A stretch of DNA of 64,000 nt from Clostridium_AF sediminicola (GCF_050402865.1 NZ_BAABMF010000001.1:558001-622000); one strand, 5' to 3'. Positions 35,535 through 43,956 are shown, counted from the stretch's first letter. Notes: generated by a model not told the origin, from the sequence alone. Numbers and translations are program-made.

Positions 35535-35621
35535 TACTTTCAACACTCCAATCTTTATTTTTATTATTATTTTAAATTGTACAAGTACAATTTAATATGC
35601 TACAGATACTAACTACAAAAT

Positions 35622-36269
35622 TCAAAATAAATTAATTACTTTAGTAAATTTATTTACAAAAGTGTGACCACTTTGTGTTAAAGTAAAAACTTGCCACCAA
35701 ATACTTCCACACATACAAAGAGTATAATTTAAAAAACTATTTTTTCCCATAAATGAATATAATACTATATTAGATAGAGCAAAAATTAAATACCCACTTA
35801 CTATCGCAAATGAATATTTCTTTAGTTTTTTCTTCTTGACTTCACTCCTAATTGGTTTTGATGAACTATCAACTGGAGCAAGTTTATATATATAATAATA
35901 AGCCCAAATAAATGATATAACTACTATAGTAATAACTGCCAAAATATTAGACATAGGAACAATAAAATGTACAATAAAAACGGCTTCTACCATACAAACA
36001 ATAATGCTAAGAACTGTACACGTTTCAGGTGAACTAGCATGTACCCCTCCTGAATATTTTCTTAATATACTTGTAGCAATAGATAAAATCAAAGCCTCTA
36101 CTAACACATCAAAAATCAAACCTAAAACAATTAAAAACAGTAAAATTATAAAAGTTTGCACAAAAGCAAAAGCACCATAAGCTATTACTTCTTTTTTATC
36201 ATTTCCAAGATTCAGTTCCTCAGATATTTTATTTGCTAATGCACTTGAAATTTTAGTTATTTGAAACAT
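35622..36269 (-). CDS. agrB: AgrB-type peptide-processing membrane protease
   Basis: Integral membrane cysteine protease that cleaves AgrD and forms the thiolactone. 215 residues, about six membrane segments; the catalytic pair is in RKYSGGVHASSPETC with H77 and C84, the same residue numbers as in Staphylococcus aureus AgrB. The cytoplasmic loop PVDSSSKPIRSEVKKKKLKK is typical. The start overlaps the upstream membrane-protein gene by 17 bases, indicating coupling. No AgrC kinase or AgrA regulator is encoded anywhere in the window. Confidence 0.93.
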   Translation of the reverse strand: MFQITKISSALANKISEELNLGNDKKEVIAYGAFAFVQTFIILLFLIVLGLIFDVLVEALILSIATSILRKYSGGVHASSPETCTVLSIIVCMVEAVFIVHFIVPMSNILAVITIVVISFIWAYYYIYKLAPVDSSSKPIRSEVKKKKLKKYSFAIVSGYLIFALSNIVLYSFMGKNSFLNYTLCMCGSIWWQVFTLTQSGHTFVNKFTKVINLF

Positions 36270-36726
36270 AATCAGACTCTTTTCTATTCGATAATTTGTA
36301 AAATAAAATAGTTATTATAAAAAACAAAATAAGTGATGGTATTCCATATAGAGTTTTCATTAATGGTTGACTAAATATATAATTTATATCTTTTTTCAAT
36401 ACATTATGGATTATATAAATATTTAAACCTTCACAAAGAAATTGAAATATTGTTACAATAATAACAGCTCGAATAGCTTTTAAGATTTCAATCTTACTTA
36501 AATAAACAACTAATGTAATACTTACCATAATCCCTAATATATTATTTACTCCATAATTAATCGGTAATAACCTTATAATATAAACTATTATTGCATAAGC
36601 AATGCTTGATAATAGATACTTACTTAAGATTATTTTAGATTTCGAGAAAACATATATTGCAAAAATAAATAGAAACCCTTCTGGCAACCCTCTTAATAAT
36701 ATATCTGTCATGGATAGTTTCAACAT
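36253..36726 (-). CDS. Multi-helix membrane protein, resembles the sensor half of agr-type receptor kinases
   Basis: 157 residues, five to six hydrophobic segments (about 13-28, 35-53, 62-77, 84-103, 118-142) with short loops, ending in a charged tail NRKESDYVSNN. There is no kinase domain. The start TDILLRGLPEGFLFIFAIYVF and RLLPINYG resemble, as far as I can recall, membrane sensor regions of GHKL kinases found beside agrB in Clostridia; this is recollection and not a measured match. It overlaps agrB by 17 bases. It may be a receptor that partners a remote kinase, an immunity or export protein, or a signal-modulating decoy. Good AAAGGAG site. Confidence 0.6.
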   Translation of the reverse strand: MLKLSMTDILLRGLPEGFLFIFAIYVFSKSKIILSKYLLSSIAYAIIVYIIRLLPINYGVNNILGIMVSITLVVYLSKIEILKAIRAVIIVTIFQFLCEGLNIYIIHNVLKKDINYIFSQPLMKTLYGIPSLILFFIITILFYKLSNRKESDYVSNN

Positions 36727-36779
36727 ATTTCACTTCTCCTTTAACAATGTTCTACATTTTACACTTCATTTATGTACTA

Positions 36780-36807
36780 ATTATACCATCATTTATCAAA
36801 TTGTTAA
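36780..36807 (-). promoter_or_regulatory. Promoter of the agr locus
   Basis: On the minus strand TTAACA (36802-36807), 16-base spacer, TATAAT (36780-36785), about 47 bases upstream of the sensor-like gene's start codon. Confidence 0.6.
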
Positions 36808-36861
36808 ACATGAAGTTTTTTTAATTATTAAATTATTACCATTAGTATTAACTTTTTTATG

Positions 36862-37398
36862 TTATTTCATATTCAATTGCCTAATCGCACTGAAAATTAT
36901 AACAAATGAAAAGAAGTGAATAAAAATATCTCCAATACTTAAAATTGTATACCCTAAATCAATGTAATCTGTTAAGAACTTAACCTGAGTGGAACTACTC
37001 CCTAAAATATGTATGTTATCTACATTGGGAAACGCACCCTTTTCTGAATAACCAGTATAATATGACAAAGTAGGAAAAACTGGCATTTTACCACCATTAG
37101 CTGCAATAGCAATTTTGTTCAAAACGCTTCCAATAAAAATAGATATTGATCCTATAACTGAACTTTTATAAAGTTGGTATTTTACAATCAAGATCAGAAA
37201 ACATAATAAATGAAGTGTAGTAAATATTTTTGCATATTTTACAAATCTATAATCTTCCATGAAAATTGTTATAGCTAGAAAAATATAAAAAACTTCATAT
37301 ACCAATACAGGATAAAAGGCCCAAGATTTAAATAAAGGTTTTAGCTTGTACCCTTTTAGCTTAGCTACCAAAAGCGCTAAAAGTAACGATTCAATCAT
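36862..37398 (-). CDS. DUF5317 family membrane protein
   Basis: About 178 residues with five hydrophobic segments. The conserved pieces of DUF5317 are visible: an extracytoplasmic ANGGKMPVFP and a C-terminal TDYIDLGYTILSIGDIFIHFF. The family is of unknown function and common in Clostridia. The ATG chosen follows GAGG by six bases; a TTG six codons upstream is possible. It precedes the agr promoter on the same strand, so it may be an independent gene and not part of the agr operon. Upstream 265 bases are AT-rich and hold promoters for this gene and the divergent ATPase gene. Confidence 0.75.
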   Translation of the reverse strand: MIESLLLALLVAKLKGYKLKPLFKSWAFYPVLVYEVFYIFLAITIFMEDYRFVKYAKIFTTLHLLCFLILIVKYQLYKSSVIGSISIFIGSVLNKIAIAANGGKMPVFPTLSYYTGYSEKGAFPNVDNIHILGSSSTQVKFLTDYIDLGYTILSIGDIFIHFFSFVIIFSAIRQLNMK

Positions 37399-37663
37399 AA
37401 TATTCCTCGCAATCAAATAGTTTACATATTAATATTTTAATTTAAGTATTAAATTTAATTATACTCACGTACAACCCTCAATTAATATTATACTAATTTT
37501 ATTATAATTTGCCAAGCTTTTTTATAAATTATCTAAACTTGTTTTTTTTTAACAAAAAAGGACTTTAAATTCTAAGTTCATTTCTAAGAATATTCACATT
37601 AGAATTACATAATACATACTTTATTAATAAGGAAATTATCAATAATAGAATAAGGGTGAAAAA

Positions 37664-38752
37664 ATGACTAGAAATATAATTAATTACTATGCCTGTGGAA
37701 ATACTGCAAAAGGTTTTTTTAATCTTTTTGACAACAATTTATTAGGCTTAAGAAAAGTATTCATTTTAAAAGGAGGTCCAGGAACAGGTAAATCTACTTT
37801 AATAAAGAGAATTGGTGATCTTTGGGCTAAAACCGAGAGTAATATAGAATATATACATTGCCCTTCTGATAATGGCTCATTAGATGGCATAATAAATACA
37901 AATCGCAAAATTGCTATTGTAGATGGCACATCACCACATGTGATTGAACCAACTGCACCTGGCGCAATTGATGAGTACGTGAATCTAGGAGTCTCATGGG
38001 ATTCAAGCAAACTTGAGCTTGCAAAAGCGAAAATTATTGATCTAAATTGTAGAATTAGCGACTGTTATAAAAACGCTTATGCATACTATGGAAAAGCTTT
38101 AGCTATTCACGATGAATGGGAAAAAATATATATTGATAATATGAATTTTAATAAAGCTGACAAATTATCAGAAAAAGTGATAGAATTATTGATTAAAGAT
38201 AGAAAAATTTATCAAAACCCAATTGTTAAACATAGATTTTTAGGCGCCGCAACACCTAAAGGTCCTGTAGATTTTATAGAAAATTTAACTAGCGAAATAT
38301 CAAAAAGATATTTCCTTAAAGGACGTCCTGGCTCTGGAAAATCTACTTTGCTTAAGAAGCTTGCTAATAAAGCTATTTCAGACGGTTTTAATGTTGAAAT
38401 TTATCACTGTGGTTTTGATCCAGATAGTTTAGATATGATTATTTTAAGAGAATTAGACGTATGTATTTTTGATTCAACATCTCCTCATGAATATTTTCCT
38501 TCTAGAGATGATGACGAAATAATAGATATGTATAAAGAACTAATTGTTCCTGGTACGGATGAAAAATATAAAGAAAAGTTAGATAATATCAAATTACGAT
38601 ATAAATCAAATATAGGATTGGGGAATTCATACCTAAAAACATCAAAAGGAATACATGATGAACTCGAAAAATATTATATTAACGCTATTGACTTTAGTAA
38701 AATTGATGAGATACGAGAAGAACTTATATATAAACTATCAAAATATGAATAA
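37664..38752 (+). CDS. Tandem P-loop ATPase (PRK06851 family)
   Basis: 362 residues formed by two homologous halves, each with a Walker A loop: GGPGTGKST at 37-45 and GRPGSGKST at 220-228. Each half also repeats a CPSD/CGFD-type strand and a DSTSPH or DGTSPH motif, the latter a probable Walker B equivalent. Family members occur in Bacilli and Clostridia; function unknown. It stands alone, divergent from the DUF5317 gene and convergent with yhbY. No membrane segment or signal peptide. The duplication suggests an intramolecular ATPase pair. Start ATG preceded by AAGGGTG. Confidence 0.8.
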   Translation: MTRNIINYYACGNTAKGFFNLFDNNLLGLRKVFILKGGPGTGKSTLIKRIGDLWAKTESNIEYIHCPSDNGSLDGIINTNRKIAIVDGTSPHVIEPTAPGAIDEYVNLGVSWDSSKLELAKAKIIDLNCRISDCYKNAYAYYGKALAIHDEWEKIYIDNMNFNKADKLSEKVIELLIKDRKIYQNPIVKHRFLGAATPKGPVDFIENLTSEISKRYFLKGRPGSGKSTLLKKLANKAISDGFNVEIYHCGFDPDSLDMIILRELDVCIFDSTSPHEYFPSRDDDEIIDMYKELIVPGTDEKYKEKLDNIKLRYKSNIGLGNSYLKTSKGIHDELEKYYINAIDFSKIDEIREELIYKLSKYE

Positions 38753-38771
38753 TAATATAAAACTTAAAAAA

Positions 38772-38798
38772 CAAAAAAAGCTACAAAAATCTGTAGCC
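38772..38798. terminator. Terminator between the convergent ATPase and yhbY genes
   Basis: Stem GCTACA (38780-38785) with TGTAGC (38792-38797); the leftward transcript continues TTTTTTTG, so it mainly serves the obg-yhbY message. Confidence 0.6.
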
Positions 38799-38833
38799 AT
38801 TAATATTTAGCTCAATTATTAGTACTTGAAAAT

Positions 38834-38884
38834 CAACTTCAACTATAGATAAACATCAAGAATCATAGTTTATAGTTGAGGTTG
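38834..38884 (-). repeat. Long hairpin in the yhbY 3' region
   Basis: A 14-bp stem with one G-U pair: CAACTTCAACTATA (38834-38847) and TATAGTTGAGGTTG (38871-38884). No T-run follows on either strand; a terminator lies about 40 bases further on. Possible stabilising hairpin or start of a small 3' RNA. Confidence 0.55.
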
Positions 38885-38894
38885 TTATTCCTAA

Positions 38895-39185
38895 TTACGG
38901 TAGTTCAATTTTTTGCTTATCTTTTGATTGTCTGTAAATTAAAAACTTATTCCCTATAGCTTGAACTCCATCACAATTAACTTCCTCACAAATAATATCA
39001 GAAGCCTCTCTTGCAGTGTAATCTGAGTTATTTAAAACCTTTATTTTTATAAGTTCTCTTGCCTCTAGCGCTTTATCTACTTGATTATAGAAATTGTCTT
39101 CAAGACCATTTTTACCAATTTGAAAAATTGGTTGCATCTTATGTCCTAGACCCCTCAAATAACTACGTTGTTTGTTTGTCAACAT
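38895..39185 (-). CDS. yhbY: YhbY family ribosome-assembly RNA-binding protein
   Basis: A 96-residue CRM-domain protein: MLTNKQRSYLRGLGHKMQPIFQIGKNGL, RELIKIKVLNNS and QAIGNKFLIYRQ. It binds the precursor of the large ribosomal subunit. It lies 12 bases after obg and so is coupled to another ribosome-assembly factor. AAGGAGGT site before the ATG. Confidence 0.94.
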   Translation of the reverse strand: MLTNKQRSYLRGLGHKMQPIFQIGKNGLEDNFYNQVDKALEARELIKIKVLNNSDYTAREASDIICEEVNCDGVQAIGNKFLIYRQSKDKQKIELP

Positions 39186-39197
39186 AGTAACACCTCC

Positions 39198-40469
39198 TTA
39201 CATAAATTCAAACTCAAAATCATTTAATCTTACAATGTCTCCATCTTGAATTCCCATTTCTTTTAATTCATCCATTATACCTTTGTTTTTTAATACTTTA
39301 TGAAAATATCTTAATGAATCTGGTTCATTTATATTTATACTCAATAGAATTCTATCTACAAAACTACCTGAAATAACATAAATACCATCTTCAATATTTA
39401 TTTCATAAGTAAATTTCTTCTCTTCTGGTATAAACATATCACTTTCTTCATACTCAAGCTCTTTAACAGGTATTTGAGAAAGCATATTTACCGCTTCTTT
39501 CATAAGTTCTTCTACCCCTTGTTTAGTAGCAGCAGATATTTTAAACACTTTTTTATAACCCATTTTATTCAATTCAGACTTAAAGTTTTCAAAAATTTCT
39601 TCATCAAATAACATATCACTTTTATTTGCTGCAACTATTTGCGGTCTATCAGTAAGTTTAATATTGTAATTGTAAAGTTCTTGATTTATCTTTTTAAAAT
39701 CCTCTATAGCATCTCTACCTTCTACACCTGATATATCAACTATATGTATTAATAATCTAGTTCTTTCAATATGTCTTAAAAACTCTAATCCAAGACCAAT
39801 CCCTTCTGACGCACCTTCAATAATACCTGGGATATCTGCCATTACAAACGCCGGTGCTCCTTCTACTTTTACAACGCCTAAGTTTGGTTTTAATGTTGTA
39901 AAATGATAATTAGCTATTTTAGGTTTAGCTTTTGAAACGGTAGAAATCAAAGTTGATTTACCAACGTTAGGAAAACCTAACAATCCAACATCAGCTAATA
40001 GTTTCAGTTCCAAGAAAATTTCTCTTTCTTCTCCCGGCATTCCAGGCTCAGCAAATTCTGGTGCCTGTCTAGTTGGAGTAGCAAAATGTTGATTTCCTCT
40101 ACCACCTCTACCACCTTTTGAGATTACAAACTCATCTCCGTCATGAGCTAAGTCTACCATAACCTTTTTGGTTTCATAATCTTTAACTACTGTACCTGCA
40201 GGGACTTTAATTATTAGATCTTCACCCTTTTTACCTGAACACTTGCTTCTGCCGCCATCTACTCCACGTTCAGCAACAAATTTTCTTTTATATTTAAAAT
40301 CCAAAAGAGTAGTAAGTTGTTTATCTGCAACTAATATTACACTTCCGCCTTTTCCACCGTCTCCCCCTTCAGGGCCACCTCTAGATACAAATTTTTCTCT
40401 TCTAAAGGCAATACATCCGTGACCACCGTCACCTGATTTTACGAATATCTTCGCTTTATCTAAGAACAT
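39198..40469 (-). CDS. obgE: GTPase Obg
   Basis: Essential ribosome-assembly and stress GTPase; in Bacillus also required for sporulation initiation. About 423 residues: glycine-rich Obg fold (FVKSGDGGHGCIAFRREKF, GGRGGRGNQHFATPT), G domain (GFPNVGKSTL, DIPGIIEGAS, NKSDM) and the C-terminal OCT domain (from about 345). The ATG giving MFLDKAKIF follows AAGGCGGTG; a GTG three codons upstream overlaps it. It is separated from rpmA by about 190 bases containing the ribosomal-protein terminator, so obg-yhbY has its own transcript. Confidence 0.96.
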   Translation of the reverse strand: MFLDKAKIFVKSGDGGHGCIAFRREKFVSRGGPEGGDGGKGGSVILVADKQLTTLLDFKYKRKFVAERGVDGGRSKCSGKKGEDLIIKVPAGTVVKDYETKKVMVDLAHDGDEFVISKGGRGGRGNQHFATPTRQAPEFAEPGMPGEEREIFLELKLLADVGLLGFPNVGKSTLISTVSKAKPKIANYHFTTLKPNLGVVKVEGAPAFVMADIPGIIEGASEGIGLGLEFLRHIERTRLLIHIVDISGVEGRDAIEDFKKINQELYNYNIKLTDRPQIVAANKSDMLFDEEIFENFKSELNKMGYKKVFKISAATKQGVEELMKEAVNMLSQIPVKELEYEESDMFIPEEKKFTYEINIEDGIYVISGSFVDRILLSININEPDSLRYFHKVLKNKGIMDELKEMGIQDGDIVRLNDFEFEFM

Positions 40470-40649
40470 TTTATACACCGCCTTTGATTATAATTTTACC
40501 AAAAACTCAGAAAATTATAATATGTTTAATTCTAATCGGTTTAACATTTGTTTGATTTGCTAAGCACATAATTCATCTCTTTATAATAATATATAAATTT
40601 ATTTGTACTTTAATAGATGAACTCTTTTATAAATAGCATTAATAAAGAG

Positions 40650-40672
40650 TAAAAAAGCACCCTTACGGGTGC
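40650..40672 (-). terminator. Terminator of the rplU-prp-rpmA operon
   Basis: GC-rich stem GCACCC (40657-40662) with GGGTGC (40667-40672), four-base loop, followed by TTTTTTACTC in the leftward transcript. Confidence 0.85.
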
Positions 40673-40678
40673 CTATAA

Positions 40679-40981
40679 TTATTCTGCTATAGCTTCTTGA
40701 ACATCGATTGGATACACACTAGCTTTTTTCTTGCTTTTGCCAAGTCTTTCGTATCTTACGACACCATCAACTTTTGCAAACAATGTATCGTCTCCACCTC
40801 TACCAACGTTTTCTCCTGGATGGATTTTAGTTCCTCTTTGTCTAACTAAGATATGTCCTGCTAATACGAATTGTCCATCGCCGCATTTAACACCAAGTCT
40901 TTTAGATTCAGAGTCTCTTCCGTTTTTAGAACTACCAACACCTTTTTTGTGTGCGAATAACTGAAGGTTCATTAATAACAT
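40679..40981 (-). CDS. rpmA: Ribosomal protein L27 with cleavable N-terminus
   Basis: A 100-residue bL27 with the Firmicute N-terminal extension MLLMNLQLF before AHKKGVGSSKNGRDS. The LQLF-AHKKG junction is the known cleavage site of the Prp protease, whose gene lies immediately upstream. Cleavage is needed because the mature N-terminus reaches the peptidyl-transferase centre. Third gene of rplU-prp-rpmA, with GGAGGTG before the ATG. Confidence 0.97.
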   Translation of the reverse strand: MLLMNLQLFAHKKGVGSSKNGRDSESKRLGVKCGDGQFVLAGHILVRQRGTKIHPGENVGRGGDDTLFAKVDGVVRYERLGKSKKKASVYPIDVQEAIAE

Positions 40982-40983
40982 AT

Positions 40984-41325
40984 TTACACCTCCTCAACTA
41001 TTACATTTATATATTTTTCGTAACTTTTCATGCTTTTAAAACCTAAAAGTAAAGTCTCCAACAAGACTTGACTCTTTTCTATATCTTCAACTGATCTATT
41101 TTCAAGATTTATACTCAAATAACCTGTTTCTTCTTCAATAAAGAAATCTTGGTTTTGAATAAGTTCCATATGTAAAACATCAATTAAACCATTTAATGTA
41201 GTATAACTCATGGCAGATATAGCACTGCAAATTATATCATATCCTTCTTCAGAATACTCTGTATGACCACTTGCAGTATAAGAAATTATTCTATCATTTC
41301 TTTTTTTAAATAAGACATTTGTCAT
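40984..41325 (-). CDS. prp: Ribosomal-processing cysteine protease Prp
   Basis: A 113-residue protein with the catalytic histidine in SGHTEYSEEGYDIICSAISA (H22) and the cysteine 12 residues later (C34). Prp removes the N-terminal extension of L27, and here the L27 precursor encoded two bases downstream keeps the LQLF-A site, so enzyme and substrate match. Formerly YsxB. Between rplU and rpmA, as in other Firmicutes. Confidence 0.94.
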   Translation of the reverse strand: MTNVLFKKRNDRIISYTASGHTEYSEEGYDIICSAISAMSYTTLNGLIDVLHMELIQNQDFFIEEETGYLSINLENRSVEDIEKSQVLLETLLLGFKSMKSYEKYINVIVEEV

Positions 41326-41330
41326 TACAA

Positions 41331-41642
41331 TTACGCCTCGATTTTTTCGATTTGTAACTTAGTGTACGGTTGTCTATGACCGTTCTTTTTTCTATAGTCT
41401 AATTTAGGTCTATACTTGAATACAACAACTTTTTTGTTTTTTCCTTGCTTTAAAACTTTAGCAGTAACTTTAGCACCTTCTACTACTGGAGTTCCAAATT
41501 TGAAATCTCCTTCGTTACCTATTGCAAGAACTTCGTTTAGTTCAATAGTTGATTCAGCATCAACATCTAGTTTTTCAACGAATATTACGTCGCCTTCTTG
41601 AACTTTGTATTGTTTTCCACCTGTCTTTACTACAGCGTACAT
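41331..41642 (-). CDS. rplU: Ribosomal protein L21
   Basis: A 103-residue bL21 of the large subunit: MYAVVKTGGKQYKVQEGD, VLAIG, FKYRPKLDYRKKNGHRQPYT. First gene of rplU-prp-rpmA; a promoter and a structured leader lie upstream. AGGGAGGTG site. Confidence 0.97.
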   Translation of the reverse strand: MYAVVKTGGKQYKVQEGDVIFVEKLDVDAESTIELNEVLAIGNEGDFKFGTPVVEGAKVTAKVLKQGKNKKVVVFKYRPKLDYRKKNGHRQPYTKLQIEKIEA

Positions 41643-41727
41643 TAAAACACCTCCCTAACCAGTCTCGCCACAATAAGGTACATTTGTTAAAATGTTTTAA
41701 TAAAAACCCAGAGTGTGCGGCCTACAA
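41643..41727 (-). ncRNA. L21 leader (ribosomal protein leader RNA)
   Basis: The roughly 85-base leader between the promoter and rplU contains GGCCGCACACTCTGGG and GTGGCGAGACTGGTTAGG, as remembered for the Firmicute L21 leader motif. It probably mediates autogenous control of the operon. Assigned by pattern memory, position and size, not by a covariance search. Confidence 0.6.
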
Positions 41728-41732
41728 AAGCC

Positions 41733-41761
41733 ATTGTATCACAGAGAATAATATTTGTAAA
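41733..41761 (-). promoter_or_regulatory. Promoter of the rplU operon
   Basis: On the minus strand TTTACA (41756-41761), 17-base spacer, TACAAT (41733-41738); predicted start near 41726. Confidence 0.7.
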
Positions 41762-41768
41762 GGAAATT

Positions 41769-43214
41769 TTAATCATTACAATCATATATTTTCAGATGCT
41801 CAATCTTTTTTATTTGGCTATTAAATAATAAGGGCTCTACTTTATAATGAGCTAAGTTTTGTATAAAATTAACATAAACAGTTTTATCAAAAGCATCTAA
41901 TGCTTTAATAAATTCTAAAACATTCCCTTGTATATCCTTTTTATAAACTTCATCTAGCTCAATGTATATATTTTGGAATTCAAATTTTTCTTTAAAAGCT
42001 ATTGATTCATTTTTTATTAAATGAAGAAGATATTCTACTTTAACTCGACTACCCTTTCCTCTACAAAGCCCACATTCATCCTCAATATATTCATATATGG
42101 TTTTTCCCCTTCTCTTTCTTGAAATCTGTACAAGATTCAGTTTTGTTGGTGGATAAATGATTGTTTTCTTCTTATCATATTTGAATCCTTCAATTAAAGC
42201 TGATACCACCTTTTTCATATTTGAATAATTAGACATTCGAATAAAATCTATAACTATTGTTCCACTTAAGTTCCTTAGCATTATTTGACTAGCAATTTCT
42301 TTCGCAGCATTCAAATTTGTATCAAAAGCAGTTTTTTCCATATCTTTCTCGTTTGTGCTAGAAGCCGAATTCACATCAATAACATGCATAGCTTCAGTGC
42401 GTTCAATAATTATATTACCCCCATTTTTTAAAGGTACTTTTGCATTTCTTAAAGATAAAATTTCTTTTTCTATATTATGTTTGCAAAATAAATCTACTGG
42501 TTTAGAATACAATTCTATTTCAACATCCAAATCGGGTTTTCCAATAACAAACTCACTTATATAATTATAATCATCTTTGTTATTAACTGTAACTTTCCCA
42601 GTATTATTGCCTAATATGTCAATAAGTACTCTCCCCAATATTCCTCCACAATCATATAGTAATCTTGGTCTTAAAGAAAACTTACCCTCACGTAGAACTC
42701 TTTCAAAAATGTTATTCAATTCTCCTACCTCTTTATTAATAGCATCTATGTCAACGTTAAGTGCATTTGTTCTCACCATTACGCCTGCATCTTGAGGCAA
42801 ATCTATTTTCTTAGAAATATACCCTATATAATCATCTTCAGACAAAAGTTTTTTTGAAAAACTCAACCCTTTATTACTTATAAGTACCACATATCTACCT
42901 GGAATACTTATTTTATTTGTTACTTTTGCTCCTTTATCCCCAATAGATTCTTTCATAACTTCTACAATTGTATGTTCTCCAGTTTTTATATTTTTAGACT
43001 TTTTATTCAAGAACATATACGCATTTTTACTATGTCCTATATCTATAAAAGCACTATTTATAGCTGGAACTATTTCCTTTACTATTCCAATATAAATTTG
43101 ACCTGGACTAGGTTCGTTAAACTCTTCTTCAAATAAACATTCTTTTAACTTACCAAATTCTCTAAGAGCAATTCTTAAATTATTATTTAATCTTTCGATA
43201 AATATTTCTTCCAA
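41769..43214 (-). CDS. rng: Ribonuclease E/G family endoribonuclease
   Basis: 481 residues: N-terminal S1 RNA-binding domain (about 35-115, GQIYIGIVKEIVPAINSAFIDIGHSKNAYM quoted in part as VPAINSAFIDIG), the RNase H-like and DNase I-like catalytic core with metal ligands in HVIDVNSAS (about 275) and IVIDFIRM, and the zinc-link CGLCRGKG near 387. Processes rRNA and mRNA. Starts with TTG after GAGGTGG. Its place upstream of rplU and downstream of the radical-SAM pair is the normal clostridial order. Confidence 0.94.
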   Translation of the reverse strand: MEEIFIERLNNNLRIALREFGKLKECLFEEEFNEPSPGQIYIGIVKEIVPAINSAFIDIGHSKNAYMFLNKKSKNIKTGEHTIVEVMKESIGDKGAKVTNKISIPGRYVVLISNKGLSFSKKLLSEDDYIGYISKKIDLPQDAGVMVRTNALNVDIDAINKEVGELNNIFERVLREGKFSLRPRLLYDCGGILGRVLIDILGNNTGKVTVNNKDDYNYISEFVIGKPDLDVEIELYSKPVDLFCKHNIEKEILSLRNAKVPLKNGGNIIIERTEAMHVIDVNSASSTNEKDMEKTAFDTNLNAAKEIASQIMLRNLSGTIVIDFIRMSNYSNMKKVVSALIEGFKYDKKKTIIYPPTKLNLVQISRKRRGKTIYEYIEDECGLCRGKGSRVKVEYLLHLIKNESIAFKEKFEFQNIYIELDEVYKKDIQGNVLEFIKALDAFDKTVYVNFIQNLAHYKVEPLLFNSQIKKIEHLKIYDCND

Positions 43215-43248
43215 ATAACCACCTCATTTATTAGTCTTTTCTTTTTTG

Positions 43249-43854
43249 TCATTCCTCGCCTATTCTATAACCTTCTATAAACATCTTATGTAAAATTTTC
43301 AATAATAATTTTGAATCTTCTAAAGCAAAATGCCTTATTGAAGATTTTATGTGCAACATATTTAAAGCTTTATCTAAAGATACTTTATGTGAAAGATTAT
43401 AAAACCTTCTAAATTCTTCTGATAAATCTAAGTAATCATCATATAAAAAAGGAACTTTAAATCTATAGGATTCACATAAATTCTTTAAAATCCTATATTC
43501 TACAATCCCCCAAGATATCCACACTGTCTCATTTGGTGTATAGTACTCTTCTAGATTATCAATTGCCTCCATAAGACTTATTCCATTATTTATTTCGTCC
43601 ATTGAAAACCTACTGGCATAAATACATTTATTTTCTTTTTCTCTACATTCAATGAAGTTCTTAGGTTTTACAATAGTAGTGTATTCAAATTCACCTAAAT
43701 CACTTTTTAATATAGCTCCAATTTCCACAATTTCTTGTAAATACCTTTTCGCTTTATTCTTAATTATTCTCGTAGATACAAATTCAAAGTCAATTGCTAA
43801 AATGTCAAAAGGTATAAAAATCATGTCATCTTTATCTATAATGTAAAAACTCAT
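43249..43854 (-). CDS. DEDDh-type 3'-5' exonuclease
   Basis: A 201-residue exonuclease-domain protein. Exo I: DFEFVSTR with the DxE pair near residue 21-23; Exo II around SWGIVEYRILKNLC; Exo III HFALEDSKLLLKI, with H and D. Closest in general form to the KapD/ERI-1 type; substrate (DNA or RNA) cannot be told. It sits next to RNase E/G (34-base gap) on the same strand, suggesting an RNA role, which is inference. ATG with GAGG. Confidence 0.75.
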   Translation of the reverse strand: MSFYIIDKDDMIFIPFDILAIDFEFVSTRIIKNKAKRYLQEIVEIGAILKSDLGEFEYTTIVKPKNFIECREKENKCIYASRFSMDEINNGISLMEAIDNLEEYYTPNETVWISWGIVEYRILKNLCESYRFKVPFLYDDYLDLSEEFRRFYNLSHKVSLDKALNMLHIKSSIRHFALEDSKLLLKILHKMFIEGYRIGEE

Positions 43855-43956
43855 ATATATCCTCTTTTCTTCAAAGATTCAATTAAAAACTTTATTTATA
43901 ATTATACCCTAAAAGTTAAATAGTTTCCATTATGACTCTAACACAGCACAAAATAA

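Noticed and set aside
37687..38010. 107-codon minus-strand frame inside the tandem ATPase gene
   Set aside because: Mirror frame of the Walker A region; no start signals.
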